Origin: Owenweeksia sp965229445
GTDB taxonomy: Bacteria > Bacteroidota > Bacteroidia > Flavobacteriales > Schleiferiaceae
Direction: 5' to 3'
Length of the DNA stretch: 64,000 nt
Assembly: GCA_965229445.1 (NCBI GenBank)
Contig: OZ245876.1
Location: 2,790,001 to 2,854,000, forward strand
The position numbers were made by a program, and so were the translations under genes. Under the pieces are notes generated by a model. That model was not told the origin of the DNA. It did not search any database and was given only the letters and a program-made list of their open reading frames with translations. Below are positions 53,643-61,519 of this stretch, one piece after another; position 1 is the stretch's first letter; every line of letters begins with the position of its first letter.

Positions 53643-56600
53643 AAGAACACTCATAGAGTTTTTAGAGGCTTTAGGTTTTACTACCAGAAACAAGAAGCAA
53701 TATTCAAAGACCTACAAACTTCAGAAATACACAATCAAAGCTGATGTCGAGAAGAACAAAATTTATTACAGGACAAAGGACCAAACAACTGTTGAACGTC
53801 AGGAAGATGGGCAAATTCAATTAGGAGATAAAACCACTTCTAATTTTACCCAACCTGAAAATTTTGTTGTCCTAGAATGTGTCAACAGACTTCTTGAAAA
53901 GGGATACTTACCTAACGATATACACTTGGAGAGAAGGTATCCTTCAGGTCGTGGTGCAAGTGGTGGTAAATCAGACGTTTGTGTTTATGGAAAGGACGGT
54001 AAATCACTTCTTGTTATTGAATGTAAAACTTGGGGAATCGAGTTTGAAAAAGAAAAGAAGAAGATGGAAGAACATGGTGGACAATTGTTCGCCTATCTCG
54101 CAAATGACCAAAATGCCAAATTCTTAGTGCTTTACGCCTCTAGGTTAAGCGATTCTACTTTTGATTATGAAAATCTAATTGTCCAGGTTAAGGACAGAGA
54201 AGAGGATTTAAAAAAGAACACAAAGCAAATTGAAGAAGAAGGAATTAAGCTTTATCGCGATGCCAACAATAAAGGTGAACTTTATGAAGTTTGGAAAGAA
54301 TCCTTTAGTCTTTACTTCCACTTTAATGGGATCTTTGATGAAGATGCCAACGCTTATTCTCTTGAATTAAAAGCCTTAAAAAAGAAGAACTTAAAGCCTC
54401 TCGATGACTCACAAGGCTTATTCAACAAGTTTGCAGAAATCTTAAGGCACAATAATATTTCTGATAATGCAAATGCATTTAATAAAATACTATCTCTCTT
54501 CTTGTGCAAAATTGTTGATGAAGAAAAGAAAGATGAAGATGTATTAGATTTTCAAGTTAAGGAGGATGAAGAATATGAACACTTAATTGACCGCCTTCAA
54601 GCCTTGTATCAAAAGGGCATGAAGAAATTAAACGAAGAGATTGTTTACTATTCTGAAAAAGACTTACACCAAATTATAAAGCTTTACCCAAAGCAAACCC
54701 CAATAGAGCAAGTTGAAGAAATATTTCGACAATTAAAGTATTACACTAATAATGAGTTCGCATTCAAAGAGGTTCATAACAAGAAACTCTTTATCCAAAA
54801 TGGTCGTGTGCTAACTGAAATTGTTAAACTCCTGCAAAATTTCCGATTCAGATATAGCAGTCAACAACAAGTGCTTGGAGACTTTTTCGAATTGATGCTG
54901 AATCACGGTGTAAAGCAATCAGAAGGTCAGTTTTTTACTCCAACACCTATTGTCCGATACATAATACTTTCCCTAGGCTTTGAAAATATAATTAGTTCAA
55001 AACTTAATACTGATGAAGAATTTATTCTGCCAAAAATCTTAGACTATGCATGTGGAGCTGGACACTTTCTGACTGAAAGCATAGAGGAGTTACAGAATAT
55101 ACTCAAGAACATTGACGATTCAGTTTTAAACGAAGAACAAAAGAAAAAAATTAAAGAGTATCGTTTAGATACAACATGGGCTAAGAATTACATTTTCGGT
55201 ATAGAAAAAGACTACCGTCTTGCTAGAACTTCACAAATCGCATGTTTTCTAAATGGAGATGGGGATGCCAATATAATTTTTGGTGATGGATTAGAGGATC
55301 ATAACTTGAACCTTGATAAGAAAAAATTTGATCTTGTTATTGCTAACCCTCCATATTCTGTTGAAGCATTTAAAAATTATCTTAATGTAGGTAAAACTCA
55401 TTTTGACCTCTTTAACTACATTACGGAAAGGGGTAGTCAAATAGAAGCTCTATTCGTTGAAAGAACTAAACAAGTTCTAACCGTAGGAGGCCTCGCAGGT
55501 ATCGTCCTTCCTTCTCAAATACTTAATGTTTCAGGTGTGTACATAAAAGCTCGAGAAGTCCTTCTCAAATATTTTGAAATCAAGGGTATTACAGAACTTG
55601 GAAACAAGACCTTCATTGCAACAGGTCAATCCACTGTAATACTTTTCCTCAAGCGTAGAAGTGATGATTTCGTAAAAGATAGGGAATACTTAATTGACGA
55701 CTTATTTAATAATACAAAAAGAGCCAAAAAACTGAACTACCTAGATTCCGCAAGGTTACTTAAACTATACACCGACTTTCGAGAATTTAACAATGACGAT
55801 TACAAACATTTTCTGTCTTCTAGTATCAATAAAGCTCTACAAGAAACTCCCATTTTCATTGAATATAAAGAAGAGTTTCAGCAAAGCTCCGAATTGGATA
55901 GCTTAAAAAAGAAAAGCACATTTAAGAAGCTTACAGCCACAGAGCAAAAAGAAGAAATCGGAAAGCTATTAAACAGCTTTTGTAAAATAAGAGAAAAAGA
56001 GAAAATGCTTTATTTCTTGTTATGCCTATCTGATGCAAATAAGGACCCAGAGAAAATTGAAGAATATTACAAACCACAAAAAACGGTTATTGTAAAAACA
56101 GGCAATGATGTTGCTTCTCAAAAAAAATTCTTAGGCTATGAAATAAAGGGAGGTAAAGGACAAGAGGGTATCAAAATCATAAGTTATGGTGGTTCTTTAT
56201 TTGATAGCTCAGATTACAACAATAAAACCAAAGCTAATAGTTACATAAGAGCCAATATTATAAATTCCAATATTGTCCCAATTGATTCTACAATTGAAGA
56301 AAGTATTAGCCAATACGACTTACTCGACCTAATTGACTTTGATAGGGTTAATTTTGAGAAAATAATCAAAACACATGCTTCGGGAAAGGTTAGTATTTCT
56401 ACAAAATGGCCCCTATCGAAATTAACCGATATAGTTGAAATAAATAAAGAAACATTCGACCCCAACAATTTTGATGGTGATTCCTTTATTTACGTAGATA
56501 TTTCTTCTGTTGAGTCTGGTTCTGGTATAGTGAATTTTGACAATGAAATTGATAAGAAAAAAGCACCAAGTCGTGCCAGGCGTGTAATAAATAAGGGAGA

Positions 56601-57546
56601 TATCCTACTATCTACTGTTCGTCCAAACTTGAAGGCTTTTGCCTATTTAAAGAAAATACCGAACAAAAACATTCTAGCTTCGACTGGTTTTGCTGTAATA
56701 ACAGTTAATAAAGCGAAAGTTGAACCAATCTATTTTTACGAACTTCTATTTGCTGAAATAGTCCAAAAACAAATGTTGGCTGCAATGCCAAAAGGTCTTT
56801 ATCCAAGCATAAATCAAACTGACATAGCTAATTTTAAAATCCCCATTCCTCCTTTAAATGTTCAAAAAGAAATAGTCAAATCGCTATCCAAAGTTCAGGT
56901 AAAGGTTGACCAGTCGAAAACTAAAATTGAAAAGTTAGAAAAGGAGATTGGCAGCATTTACAAAGGAAACTATGCTTCCACTAACCTAACCAAAATTGGC
57001 AAAGTTTGCACAGTTCAAAGTGGTGGTACTCCAAAACGAGACAATCCAGATTTTTGGAATGGAAGTATAAATTGGCTACGTTCAGAAGTTTGTCAAAACG
57101 TCTTCGTTTCAGAAGACTCCGTTACGGAAAAAATCACAAACGAGGGATTAAATAACTCTTCTGCCAAATTGCTTGAAGCTGACACCGTTCTAATAGCTTT
57201 AGTTGGGGCAACTATCGGAAAAGTTGCTTATCTAACATTTAAGTCTACCACCAATCAAAATGTTGCTGGTATCAAACCTATCAATGAGAAGGAACTACTC
57301 TCAAAATATTTGTTCTATACCCTTATTAACGATTATGACAAAAACTTTGGTGACCGAAAAGGAAAGTTCACAATGGCAAATCTTACTATGATTAGGAGTC
57401 TTGAAATCCCTGTCCCTCCTATTCACAAACAAAAGGAAATAATTAAAGAGATCGACAAGAGGGAAAGTCAAATAAAAAAATTGAAGGACAGTATAGCGAA
57501 CGTGGAAAAAGAGAAAGAGGAAGTATTAAAAAAGTATTTGGAATAA
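53632..57546 (+). CDS. Single-chain restriction-modification-specificity enzyme (Type IIG/IIB-like)
   Basis: 1304 residues, three functions in one chain. N-terminal PD-(D/E)xK-type nuclease: GGKSDVCVYG (Asp115) and LLVIECKTWG (Glu130, Lys132). Then an N6-adenine methylase: HsdM-like QSEGQFFTPTPIVRYI, SAM motif I DYACGAGHF (~470), catalytic NPPY in IANPPYSVE (~572), and GIVLPSQILN. The C-terminal ~380 residues hold two HsdS-like target-recognition domains (WPLSKLTDIVEINK..., SVRPNL-type and LTKIGKVCTVQSGGTPKRDN...), each ending in a coiled spacer. One-polypeptide RMS enzymes such as the AloI group have this order and cut on both sides of a bipartite site. It is AT-rich and fills cassette 3 with its controller gene. 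Confidence 0.9.
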   Translation: MADKRTLIEFLEALGFTTRNKKQYSKTYKLQKYTIKADVEKNKIYYRTKDQTTVERQEDGQIQLGDKTTSNFTQPENFVVLECVNRLLEKGYLPNDIHLERRYPSGRGASGGKSDVCVYGKDGKSLLVIECKTWGIEFEKEKKKMEEHGGQLFAYLANDQNAKFLVLYASRLSDSTFDYENLIVQVKDREEDLKKNTKQIEEEGIKLYRDANNKGELYEVWKESFSLYFHFNGIFDEDANAYSLELKALKKKNLKPLDDSQGLFNKFAEILRHNNISDNANAFNKILSLFLCKIVDEEKKDEDVLDFQVKEDEEYEHLIDRLQALYQKGMKKLNEEIVYYSEKDLHQIIKLYPKQTPIEQVEEIFRQLKYYTNNEFAFKEVHNKKLFIQNGRVLTEIVKLLQNFRFRYSSQQQVLGDFFELMLNHGVKQSEGQFFTPTPIVRYIILSLGFENIISSKLNTDEEFILPKILDYACGAGHFLTESIEELQNILKNIDDSVLNEEQKKKIKEYRLDTTWAKNYIFGIEKDYRLARTSQIACFLNGDGDANIIFGDGLEDHNLNLDKKKFDLVIANPPYSVEAFKNYLNVGKTHFDLFNYITERGSQIEALFVERTKQVLTVGGLAGIVLPSQILNVSGVYIKAREVLLKYFEIKGITELGNKTFIATGQSTVILFLKRRSDDFVKDREYLIDDLFNNTKRAKKLNYLDSARLLKLYTDFREFNNDDYKHFLSSSINKALQETPIFIEYKEEFQQSSELDSLKKKSTFKKLTATEQKEEIGKLLNSFCKIREKEKMLYFLLCLSDANKDPEKIEEYYKPQKTVIVKTGNDVASQKKFLGYEIKGGKGQEGIKIISYGGSLFDSSDYNNKTKANSYIRANIINSNIVPIDSTIEESISQYDLLDLIDFDRVNFEKIIKTHASGKVSISTKWPLSKLTDIVEINKETFDPNNFDGDSFIYVDISSVESGSGIVNFDNEIDKKKAPSRARRVINKGDILLSTVRPNLKAFAYLKKIPNKNILASTGFAVITVNKAKVEPIYFYELLFAEIVQKQMLAAMPKGLYPSINQTDIANFKIPIPPLNVQKEIVKSLSKVQVKVDQSKTKIEKLEKEIGSIYKGNYASTNLTKIGKVCTVQSGGTPKRDNPDFWNGSINWLRSEVCQNVFVSEDSVTEKITNEGLNNSSAKLLEADTVLIALVGATIGKVAYLTFKSTTNQNVAGIKPINEKELLSKYLFYTLINDYDKNFGDRKGKFTMANLTMIRSLEIPVPPIHKQKEIIKEIDKRESQIKKLKDSIANVEKEKEEVLKKYLE

Positions 57547-57639
57547 AGTCACTCATTTCAAGCACATTGCAATCCTCGTTCCTGCGGTTGCAAAGAGCTT
57601 TCACTCCAACGCAGACGAAATGAAAAGAAAAAGAAAAAC

Positions 57640-57656
57640 GGGGCACAACAACGCCT
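57640..57656 (+). repeat. Left part of attC-like site delta, broken by IS1111
   Basis: GGGGCACAAC (57640-57649) is the reverse complement of the cassette 3 start GTTGTGCCCC, 93 bp after the RM stop. AACGCCT follows, then the insertion sequence. The right part is at 60424-60482. Confidence 0.7.
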
Positions 57657-57671
57657 CCCATGTAAAGCAGT

Positions 57672-58088
57672 AATCCCAACCTCAGGTAAGGATATATAAA
57701 ATTAGTATTTCCTTTTTCTCTATTTCATTTTGTTGTTGTTTTTGACTGTTAAACTGTTGGTAAACGGTAGCTTTTGGCCTGCGGCTCTATACTGCCTTTT
57801 TGTTTATCAATAGTTTAATAGTCCCGCTGCTGTTGGTATAGCCAGCGGCTGTTCCCTTATTGCTCAGCCCCTCGTCAAGCTCTGGGCAGGCCAAGCCATA
57901 TGTAGTCTGCGTTTTGATATGCCCGCATCCACCAGCACCGATTTGATTTTAATAAGGTGAAGAAAAGCCACTTGCTATAAGCATGTGGTCTGCTCCCTTT
58001 TGGCGTGCAGCCACCCACGATGTTTTGTGGTCTTTTCTGTACTTGCATTTTAGAGCTTGAAGGGGTTTATATTCATTTCTGTTTTTTT
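57672..58088 (-). ncRNA. Probable bridge RNA region of the IS1111 element
   Basis: About 415 bp between the transposase stop and the right inverted repeat without any coding frame. IS1111-group elements keep the guide (bridge) RNA that pairs with target and donor DNA downstream of the transposase. I did not resolve its loops, and no family search was possible. Confidence 0.4.
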
Positions 58089-58403
58089 TTAGTGAACCAC
58101 AGCTACCTGGTAGGGGGTTTCGGTTTTTATAACTGCCAGTGTGCGGCTGAGTAATTTACGGGCCACCTTTACCAGTATGGCCTTGGTATCTTTACCGGCA
58201 TGTGTGCGGTAGTAGGCCTGCATTACAGGGTCGTACCGCAGCGCCTGCCAGGTGGCTTCTACAAAATAGCTGCGCATCAATCTATGGCTGCGCGGGTTTA
58301 GCCCGCGGCTGCGTACTTTGCTCTCCCCACTTTGGGCCATGCCGGGTATAAGGCCAATGTAAGCAGCCAGTTGTTTAAAGTTGTTGTGTAACCCTCCCTT
58401 TTC

Positions 58404-59291
58404 TCAGACTGGGTTTAAATGTACTTTCTTTTGTTTAAAGGGCACTGGTCTTTCATCAAAGCAAGCTTGCTTTGATGAAAGCTTGGCTTCTGCTTGAACC
58501 GGGGTTATACCTCCTAAAGCTTCATGTGGTCTAGAGAAGTTATAATCATATATCCATTGTTCAGCTAAGGCTCTTACTTGATCGATCCCTGAGAATAAGT
58601 GGGCATCTAGGACATCTTGTCTAAAGGTTCGGTTAAATCGCTCGATATAGCCGTTTTGCATGGGTTTGCCTGGTTGTATATATTGTAGCTTGACTTGTTG
58701 TAATCTACACCATTCACTAAACTCCAATGAGGTAAACTCAGGGCCATTGTCCACTCTTATTTTCTGAGGCTTTCCGTTCTCTTCAAAGGATCTTCTTAAT
58801 ACCTGAATCACCTCTATCGCAGGGAAGGTAAACTCTGCTTGGGTAACTATTGCCTTACGGTTAAAGTCATCGATCACATTTAGAACCCTAATTCTTCTGC
58901 CATTTTCCAAGGCATCACTCATGAAGTCCATTGACCAAGTTTGGTTGGGTTGTTCCATCTGTACCAAAGGATGCTTAACCCTTGCAGGGATACGCTTCTT
59001 GGTCTTTCTACGCAGGTTTAACCCTAGCTTTAGATAGACTCTTCTCACACGCTTTTTATTCCAAGGATATCCTTCTAATCGTAGGCGTTGATACAACTTG
59101 TCTTGTCCTTCTCTAGGACGCAAGGAAGCCATCTCCAGAAGCTTGGTCATCACTTCTGAGTCGTCCTTAACGGACTGATAATAATACATGGACTTAGGGA
59201 AACGAATAACCCTGCAGGCTCTGGTAATACTTATCTGATAAGAATCTCGCAGATAAGTAGCCACATTTTGACGCTCACCAGTGCCTACCAC
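58404..59291 (-). CDS. IS3 orfB, DDE transposase catalytic subunit
   Basis: 295 residues from the frameshift zone. HTH_21-like start (ACRVIRFPKSMYYYQ), then the rve core: QTWSMDFMSDAL (first Asp), IRVDNGPEFTS (second Asp), GKPMQNGYIERFNRTFRQDVLD (Glu), and PHEALGGITPVQ. It is made as an OrfAB fusion by -1 slippage at AAAAAAG (minus-strand copy of 59291-59297). Confidence 0.9.
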   Translation of the reverse strand: MVGTGERQNVATYLRDSYQISITRACRVIRFPKSMYYYQSVKDDSEVMTKLLEMASLRPREGQDKLYQRLRLEGYPWNKKRVRRVYLKLGLNLRRKTKKRIPARVKHPLVQMEQPNQTWSMDFMSDALENGRRIRVLNVIDDFNRKAIVTQAEFTFPAIEVIQVLRRSFEENGKPQKIRVDNGPEFTSLEFSEWCRLQQVKLQYIQPGKPMQNGYIERFNRTFRQDVLDAHLFSGIDQVRALAEQWIYDYNFSRPHEALGGITPVQAEAKLSSKQACFDERPVPFKQKKVHLNPV

Positions 59292-59551
59292 TTTTTTGAT
59301 AGGACATCCTTGAGCATCTTATTATCCAAGCTCACATCAGCAAACATCTGCTTAAGCTTTCCATTTTCTTCTTCCAGCTCCTTCAGACGTTTTAACTGTA
59401 GGGAGTCCATTCCTGCATACTTCTTACGCCATTGATAAAAGGTGCCTTTGGATATGCCATACTCCCGGCATATGTCTTCTGTCTTACGACCAGACTCCTG
59501 CTGCTTAATCGCATGAACAATCTGACTTTCTGTAAATCTCGACTTCTTCAT
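59285..59551 (-). CDS. IS3 orfA, helix-turn-helix protein
   Basis: 88 residues: MKKSRFTESQIVHAIKQQESGRKTEDICREYGISKGTFYQWRKKYAGM is the HTH_Tnp_1 domain, followed by a leucine zipper (LKRLKELEEENGKLKQMFADVSLDNKML). It ends in SKKW with the slippery A6G just before the stop, 7 bp inside orfB. Confidence 0.9.
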   Translation of the reverse strand: MKKSRFTESQIVHAIKQQESGRKTEDICREYGISKGTFYQWRKKYAGMDSLQLKRLKELEEENGKLKQMFADVSLDNKMLKDVLSKKW

Positions 59552-60423
59552 AATTATTGGTTAAATTTAATCGTTTCAACCAGTCCGAGTTTTTGGGAGG
59601 GTTACAGTTGAACCTCTGCAAGTCGCCAATTTCACTTAAAATGCCGCAGGCTACTATGGGGCCAATGCCGGGTATGCTGCGCAGTAGCTTATAATCTCTT
59701 TTGTAATGGGTACGGCACCACAACCGCAGTTCGTTGCTGATGTAGCGCAGCTCTTTATCGATAAAGTCAAAGTGCTCCATACGGCTTTCCAGCGAGGCTT
59801 CCACTGTAGGGTAGTCAAAGCTCAGGTTGCGGATCCAGTCTCTGAAGCCATGGCTCCAGTTGGAATTATCATACTCTGGCGGCAATTTTACACCAAGGTA
59901 TAGTAGCTGGCTTTTGATATGACTCTTTATCCTTCGGTAATCTTTCACCAGATCATTACGCCTGCGGAACAAACAGCGCAGGTGCTCTCGTTCCACATCA
60001 GGAACAGTAATACCTGATAATCGTCCATCTCGTAGTTCTTTGCAAATAAGTTCGGCATCCAGAACATCTGTCTTTTGATAACGCAACTTACCGGTGCGTG
60101 CTAAATCTGCAGGATTAAATACCATACTCTTCCAACCATAGCTGCTAAATGTTCGGTGGGCGCTGTAGCCACAACAGCCTGACTCATAGGCCGTGTACAC
60201 CTGGTAGCCTTTAAAGTTTTTGTCTACATAGGTTTTTAAGGCTTCAGGATCGGCTGGCATAGTGAGGCCCTTACCCATAAACAAATCCGTAGCGGTATGT
60301 ATGCGCCAGCTCTTCTTGTGGATGTCGATACCAATGAATAGTTTTGATAAGGCAGTGTCTTGAGTTTGCATTGTAAAGGTATTTTGATGTTTACCTAAAC
60401 TTAGGACACTGCTTTTACATAGG

Positions 60424-60482
60424 GGCTATAAGCAATAGCGCCCTGCGGGACGCTACTGCTCATAGCCAGACCGTTGGCAACA
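60424..60482 (+). repeat. Right part of attC-like site delta: long imperfect hairpin and G|TT
   Basis: GGCTAT-a-AGCA-a-TAGCG (60424-60440) pairs with CGCTA-c-TGCT-c-ATAGCC (60451-60467) across a 10-nt loop, 15 pairs with two A/C mismatches. Spacer AGACC, then G|TTGGCAAC (60473-60480). The mismatched bases in an otherwise regular stem recall the extrahelical bases of attC. The element's left end may include the first few bases. Confidence 0.6.
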
Positions 60483-60659
60483 ATAGCCCGCAAGACACTG
60501 AAGTTCTCCGTAGACAGTGACGGAGAAAAAATAAAAATAGAAAATGACGACTTGGGACAAACTAAAACTTGACAGACAGACAGAGACACCGTTGACAGTT
60601 ACGACTGACAGAAAAGAGAATATAAAAGAAGGCCGACCCCTCGGAGGTTTTTTGTTTTC
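60474..60659 (+). other. Cassette 4 body, no gene
   Basis: 186 bp from G|TT to the 3' repeat TGCCAAC. An 83-codon frame from 60544 runs through the following site and has no recognisable sequence. GGCCGACCCCTCGGAGG-TTTTTTG (60631-60654) could form a small terminator-like stem. Confidence 0.4.
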
Positions 60660-60773
60660 TGCCAACGCACAGCAAGCACATTTGCAGGTCATGCGTTTTT
60701 GGCTGTGGAAAAAAATACAACCAAAAGCCGCTTGGCCTTCGGCAAACCTACAAAAGAGCTTGCTTTTGCCAAC
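60660..60773 (+). repeat. attC-like site epsilon, 3' end degenerate
   Basis: R'' TGCCAAC (60660-60666), L'' AGCAAGC (60671-60677), L' GCTTGCT (60758-60764), then TTTGCCAACC and CTCTTTAAG where the G|TT is expected. Without GTT the site may be inactive. The DUF6339-like gene stops 6 bp later. Confidence 0.55.
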
Positions 60774-60778
60774 CCTCT

Positions 60779-61516
60779 TTAAGCAGCAGATTTAAGAGTA
60801 GACAATAATTCTTTTATTTCCGTAATTTCTAAGAATGGTAAGTTTTTTACACCTCCAACCAGGTTTAGTTTAACGATTAGTTCCCTGGTTGAAGCCTCAC
60901 TATTTTTAATATCGGGATTTTCACTAAGAAATTCTAACACAGCTGTCCTGATGTTTGCATTGCAACCTAAAGCCCTTTCAGTAATACCAACTGCTAAATC
61001 CGCTCTGCTTAGCAATATATCCGTTAGTTCCCAGGGGTTCTTCCGGTTTTCATCATAAGTTAAATAACCGTACCACCACAACCGGGATAAGCCGTTACGG
61101 GTTAAGGTTTCCAGTTTTAAACTCCGTAAGAAATAACGATCACGAATTCTGTTCAACGGTTTTTTTGCATCACTTAATGGCCAGCGTTTCTTCATGTAGT
61201 TCCAATAGGTTACATGAGTGAGATATGTCCAGAGCCGCGGGTCTGATGCTTGTGTCGGTGTTAAAGACCTGAATGCTTCGAAAATAATCTTAGTGTTCTC
61301 AAGGTCTTTGAGGTCTCTGCCTTTAGGCATAATCAATTCGACACTATCAGGAATAATAATGTCAGTACCACCCTTTGGATAATCTTCCCTAAAAGGAAAG
61401 GCTTCCATTTCATAATTACTTGTGTCCTGTGTTTCCACTAAATCCATATATAGATGCTCTATATACTTTGATGAGAACACCTTTTGTTCTATAGTTTCTG
61501 CCTCTTTCATAACCAT
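60779..61516 (-). CDS. DUF6339-like protein
   Basis: 245 residues, cytoplasmic. The central part LTPTQASDPRLWTYLTHVTYWNYMKKRW, then IRDRYFLRS, RNGLSRLWWYGYLTYDE and LTDILLSRADLAVGITERALG reads like DUF6339, by recall, without a database check. It is all-helical and acidic-tailed. It starts 3 bp after the stop of the preceding gene and ends at the cassette array. Function unknown; such proteins are met in phage-defence regions, which would fit the HNH gene upstream. Confidence 0.6.
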   Translation of the reverse strand: MVMKEAETIEQKVFSSKYIEHLYMDLVETQDTSNYEMEAFPFREDYPKGGTDIIIPDSVELIMPKGRDLKDLENTKIIFEAFRSLTPTQASDPRLWTYLTHVTYWNYMKKRWPLSDAKKPLNRIRDRYFLRSLKLETLTRNGLSRLWWYGYLTYDENRKNPWELTDILLSRADLAVGITERALGCNANIRTAVLEFLSENPDIKNSEASTRELIVKLNLVGGVKNLPFLEITEIKELLSTLKSAA

Positions 61517-61519
61517 TTT

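Larger units (their letters stand above)
58387..59606 (-). mobile_element. Complete IS3-family insertion sequence
   Basis: 1220 bp. Both ends read TGTAACCCTCCC inward followed by a conserved CTC-GGACTGG-type stretch (about 27-bp imperfect terminal repeats; left 58387, right 59606). A 4-bp direct duplication GTTG flanks it (58383-58386 and 59607-59610). orfA and orfB overlap with an A6G slippery run. 4-bp duplications and the Tnp sequence point to the IS407-like subgroup. It appears intact. Confidence 0.9.
58089..60371 (-). pseudogene. IS110-family DEDD transposase, split by an IS3 insertion
   Basis: N-terminal part 59607-60371 (255 codons): DEDD RuvC-like domain, LFIGIDIHKKSWRIH (first Asp), KTDVLDAELICKELRDG and start of Transposase_20 (LRSIPGIGPIVACGILSEIG). 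C-terminal part 58089-58382 (98 codons with stop): QLAAYIGLIPGMAQSGES, RLMRSYFVEATW. Removing the IS3 and one GTTG copy joins RFN to NFKQLAAYIG in frame, giving a 352-residue transposase of normal length. No other lesion is visible, so the interruption looks recent. The open frame that reads on past the junction is an artefact with a 34-residue IS3 tail. Confidence 0.88.
57657..60427 (-). mobile_element. IS110-family element, IS1111 type, inserted in attC delta
   Basis: Sub-terminal inverted repeats ATGTAAAGCAGT (57660-57671) and ACTGCTTTTACAT (60408-60420; one extra T) bound the element, as in IS1111 elements, which have 12-bp repeats set 3 and 7 bp inside the ends. I set the ends from that rule; they may be off by a few bases. 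The transposase gene is near the left (high-coordinate) end with a long non-coding part behind it. It is split by an IS3 element. Length without the IS3 is about 1.55 kb. Confidence 0.7.
51206..60773 (+). mobile_element. Array of integron-type gene cassettes with attC-like sites, no integrase (CALIN-like)
   Basis: Five units begin at G|TT positions 51206, 51708, 52115, 53168 and 60473. For the first four, the 10 bp starting at G|TT are repeated in reverse complement at the unit's own 3' end: GTTACCTGCA/TGCAGGTAAC (51580), GTTGGGCGCA/TGCGCCCAAC (51933), GTTGGCCACA/TGTGGCCAAC (53041), GTTGTGCCCC/GGGGCACAAC (57640). The fifth has 7 bp: GTTGGCA/TGCCAAC (60660). After each 3' repeat a second arm (L'') follows, its complement (L') comes just before the next G|TT. 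This is the geometry of attC sites and excisable cassettes. Genes in units 2 and 3 point the same way with the site at their 3' side. No IntI gene is in the window. The 156 bp between the DUF349 stop and the first G|TT hold no other feature; the first site there (CGTTTAGCAACA-A|GTTACC) could be a secondary site. Confidence 0.75.

Noticed and set aside
59505..60371. A full-length 288-residue transposase
   Set aside because: The last 34 residues are read from the IS3 end; the true gene is interrupted after RFN and continues at 58382.
60544..60795. 83-codon gene in cassette 4
   Set aside because: It reads through the attC-like site, has no recognised sequence, and overlaps the 3' end of the DUF6339-like gene.
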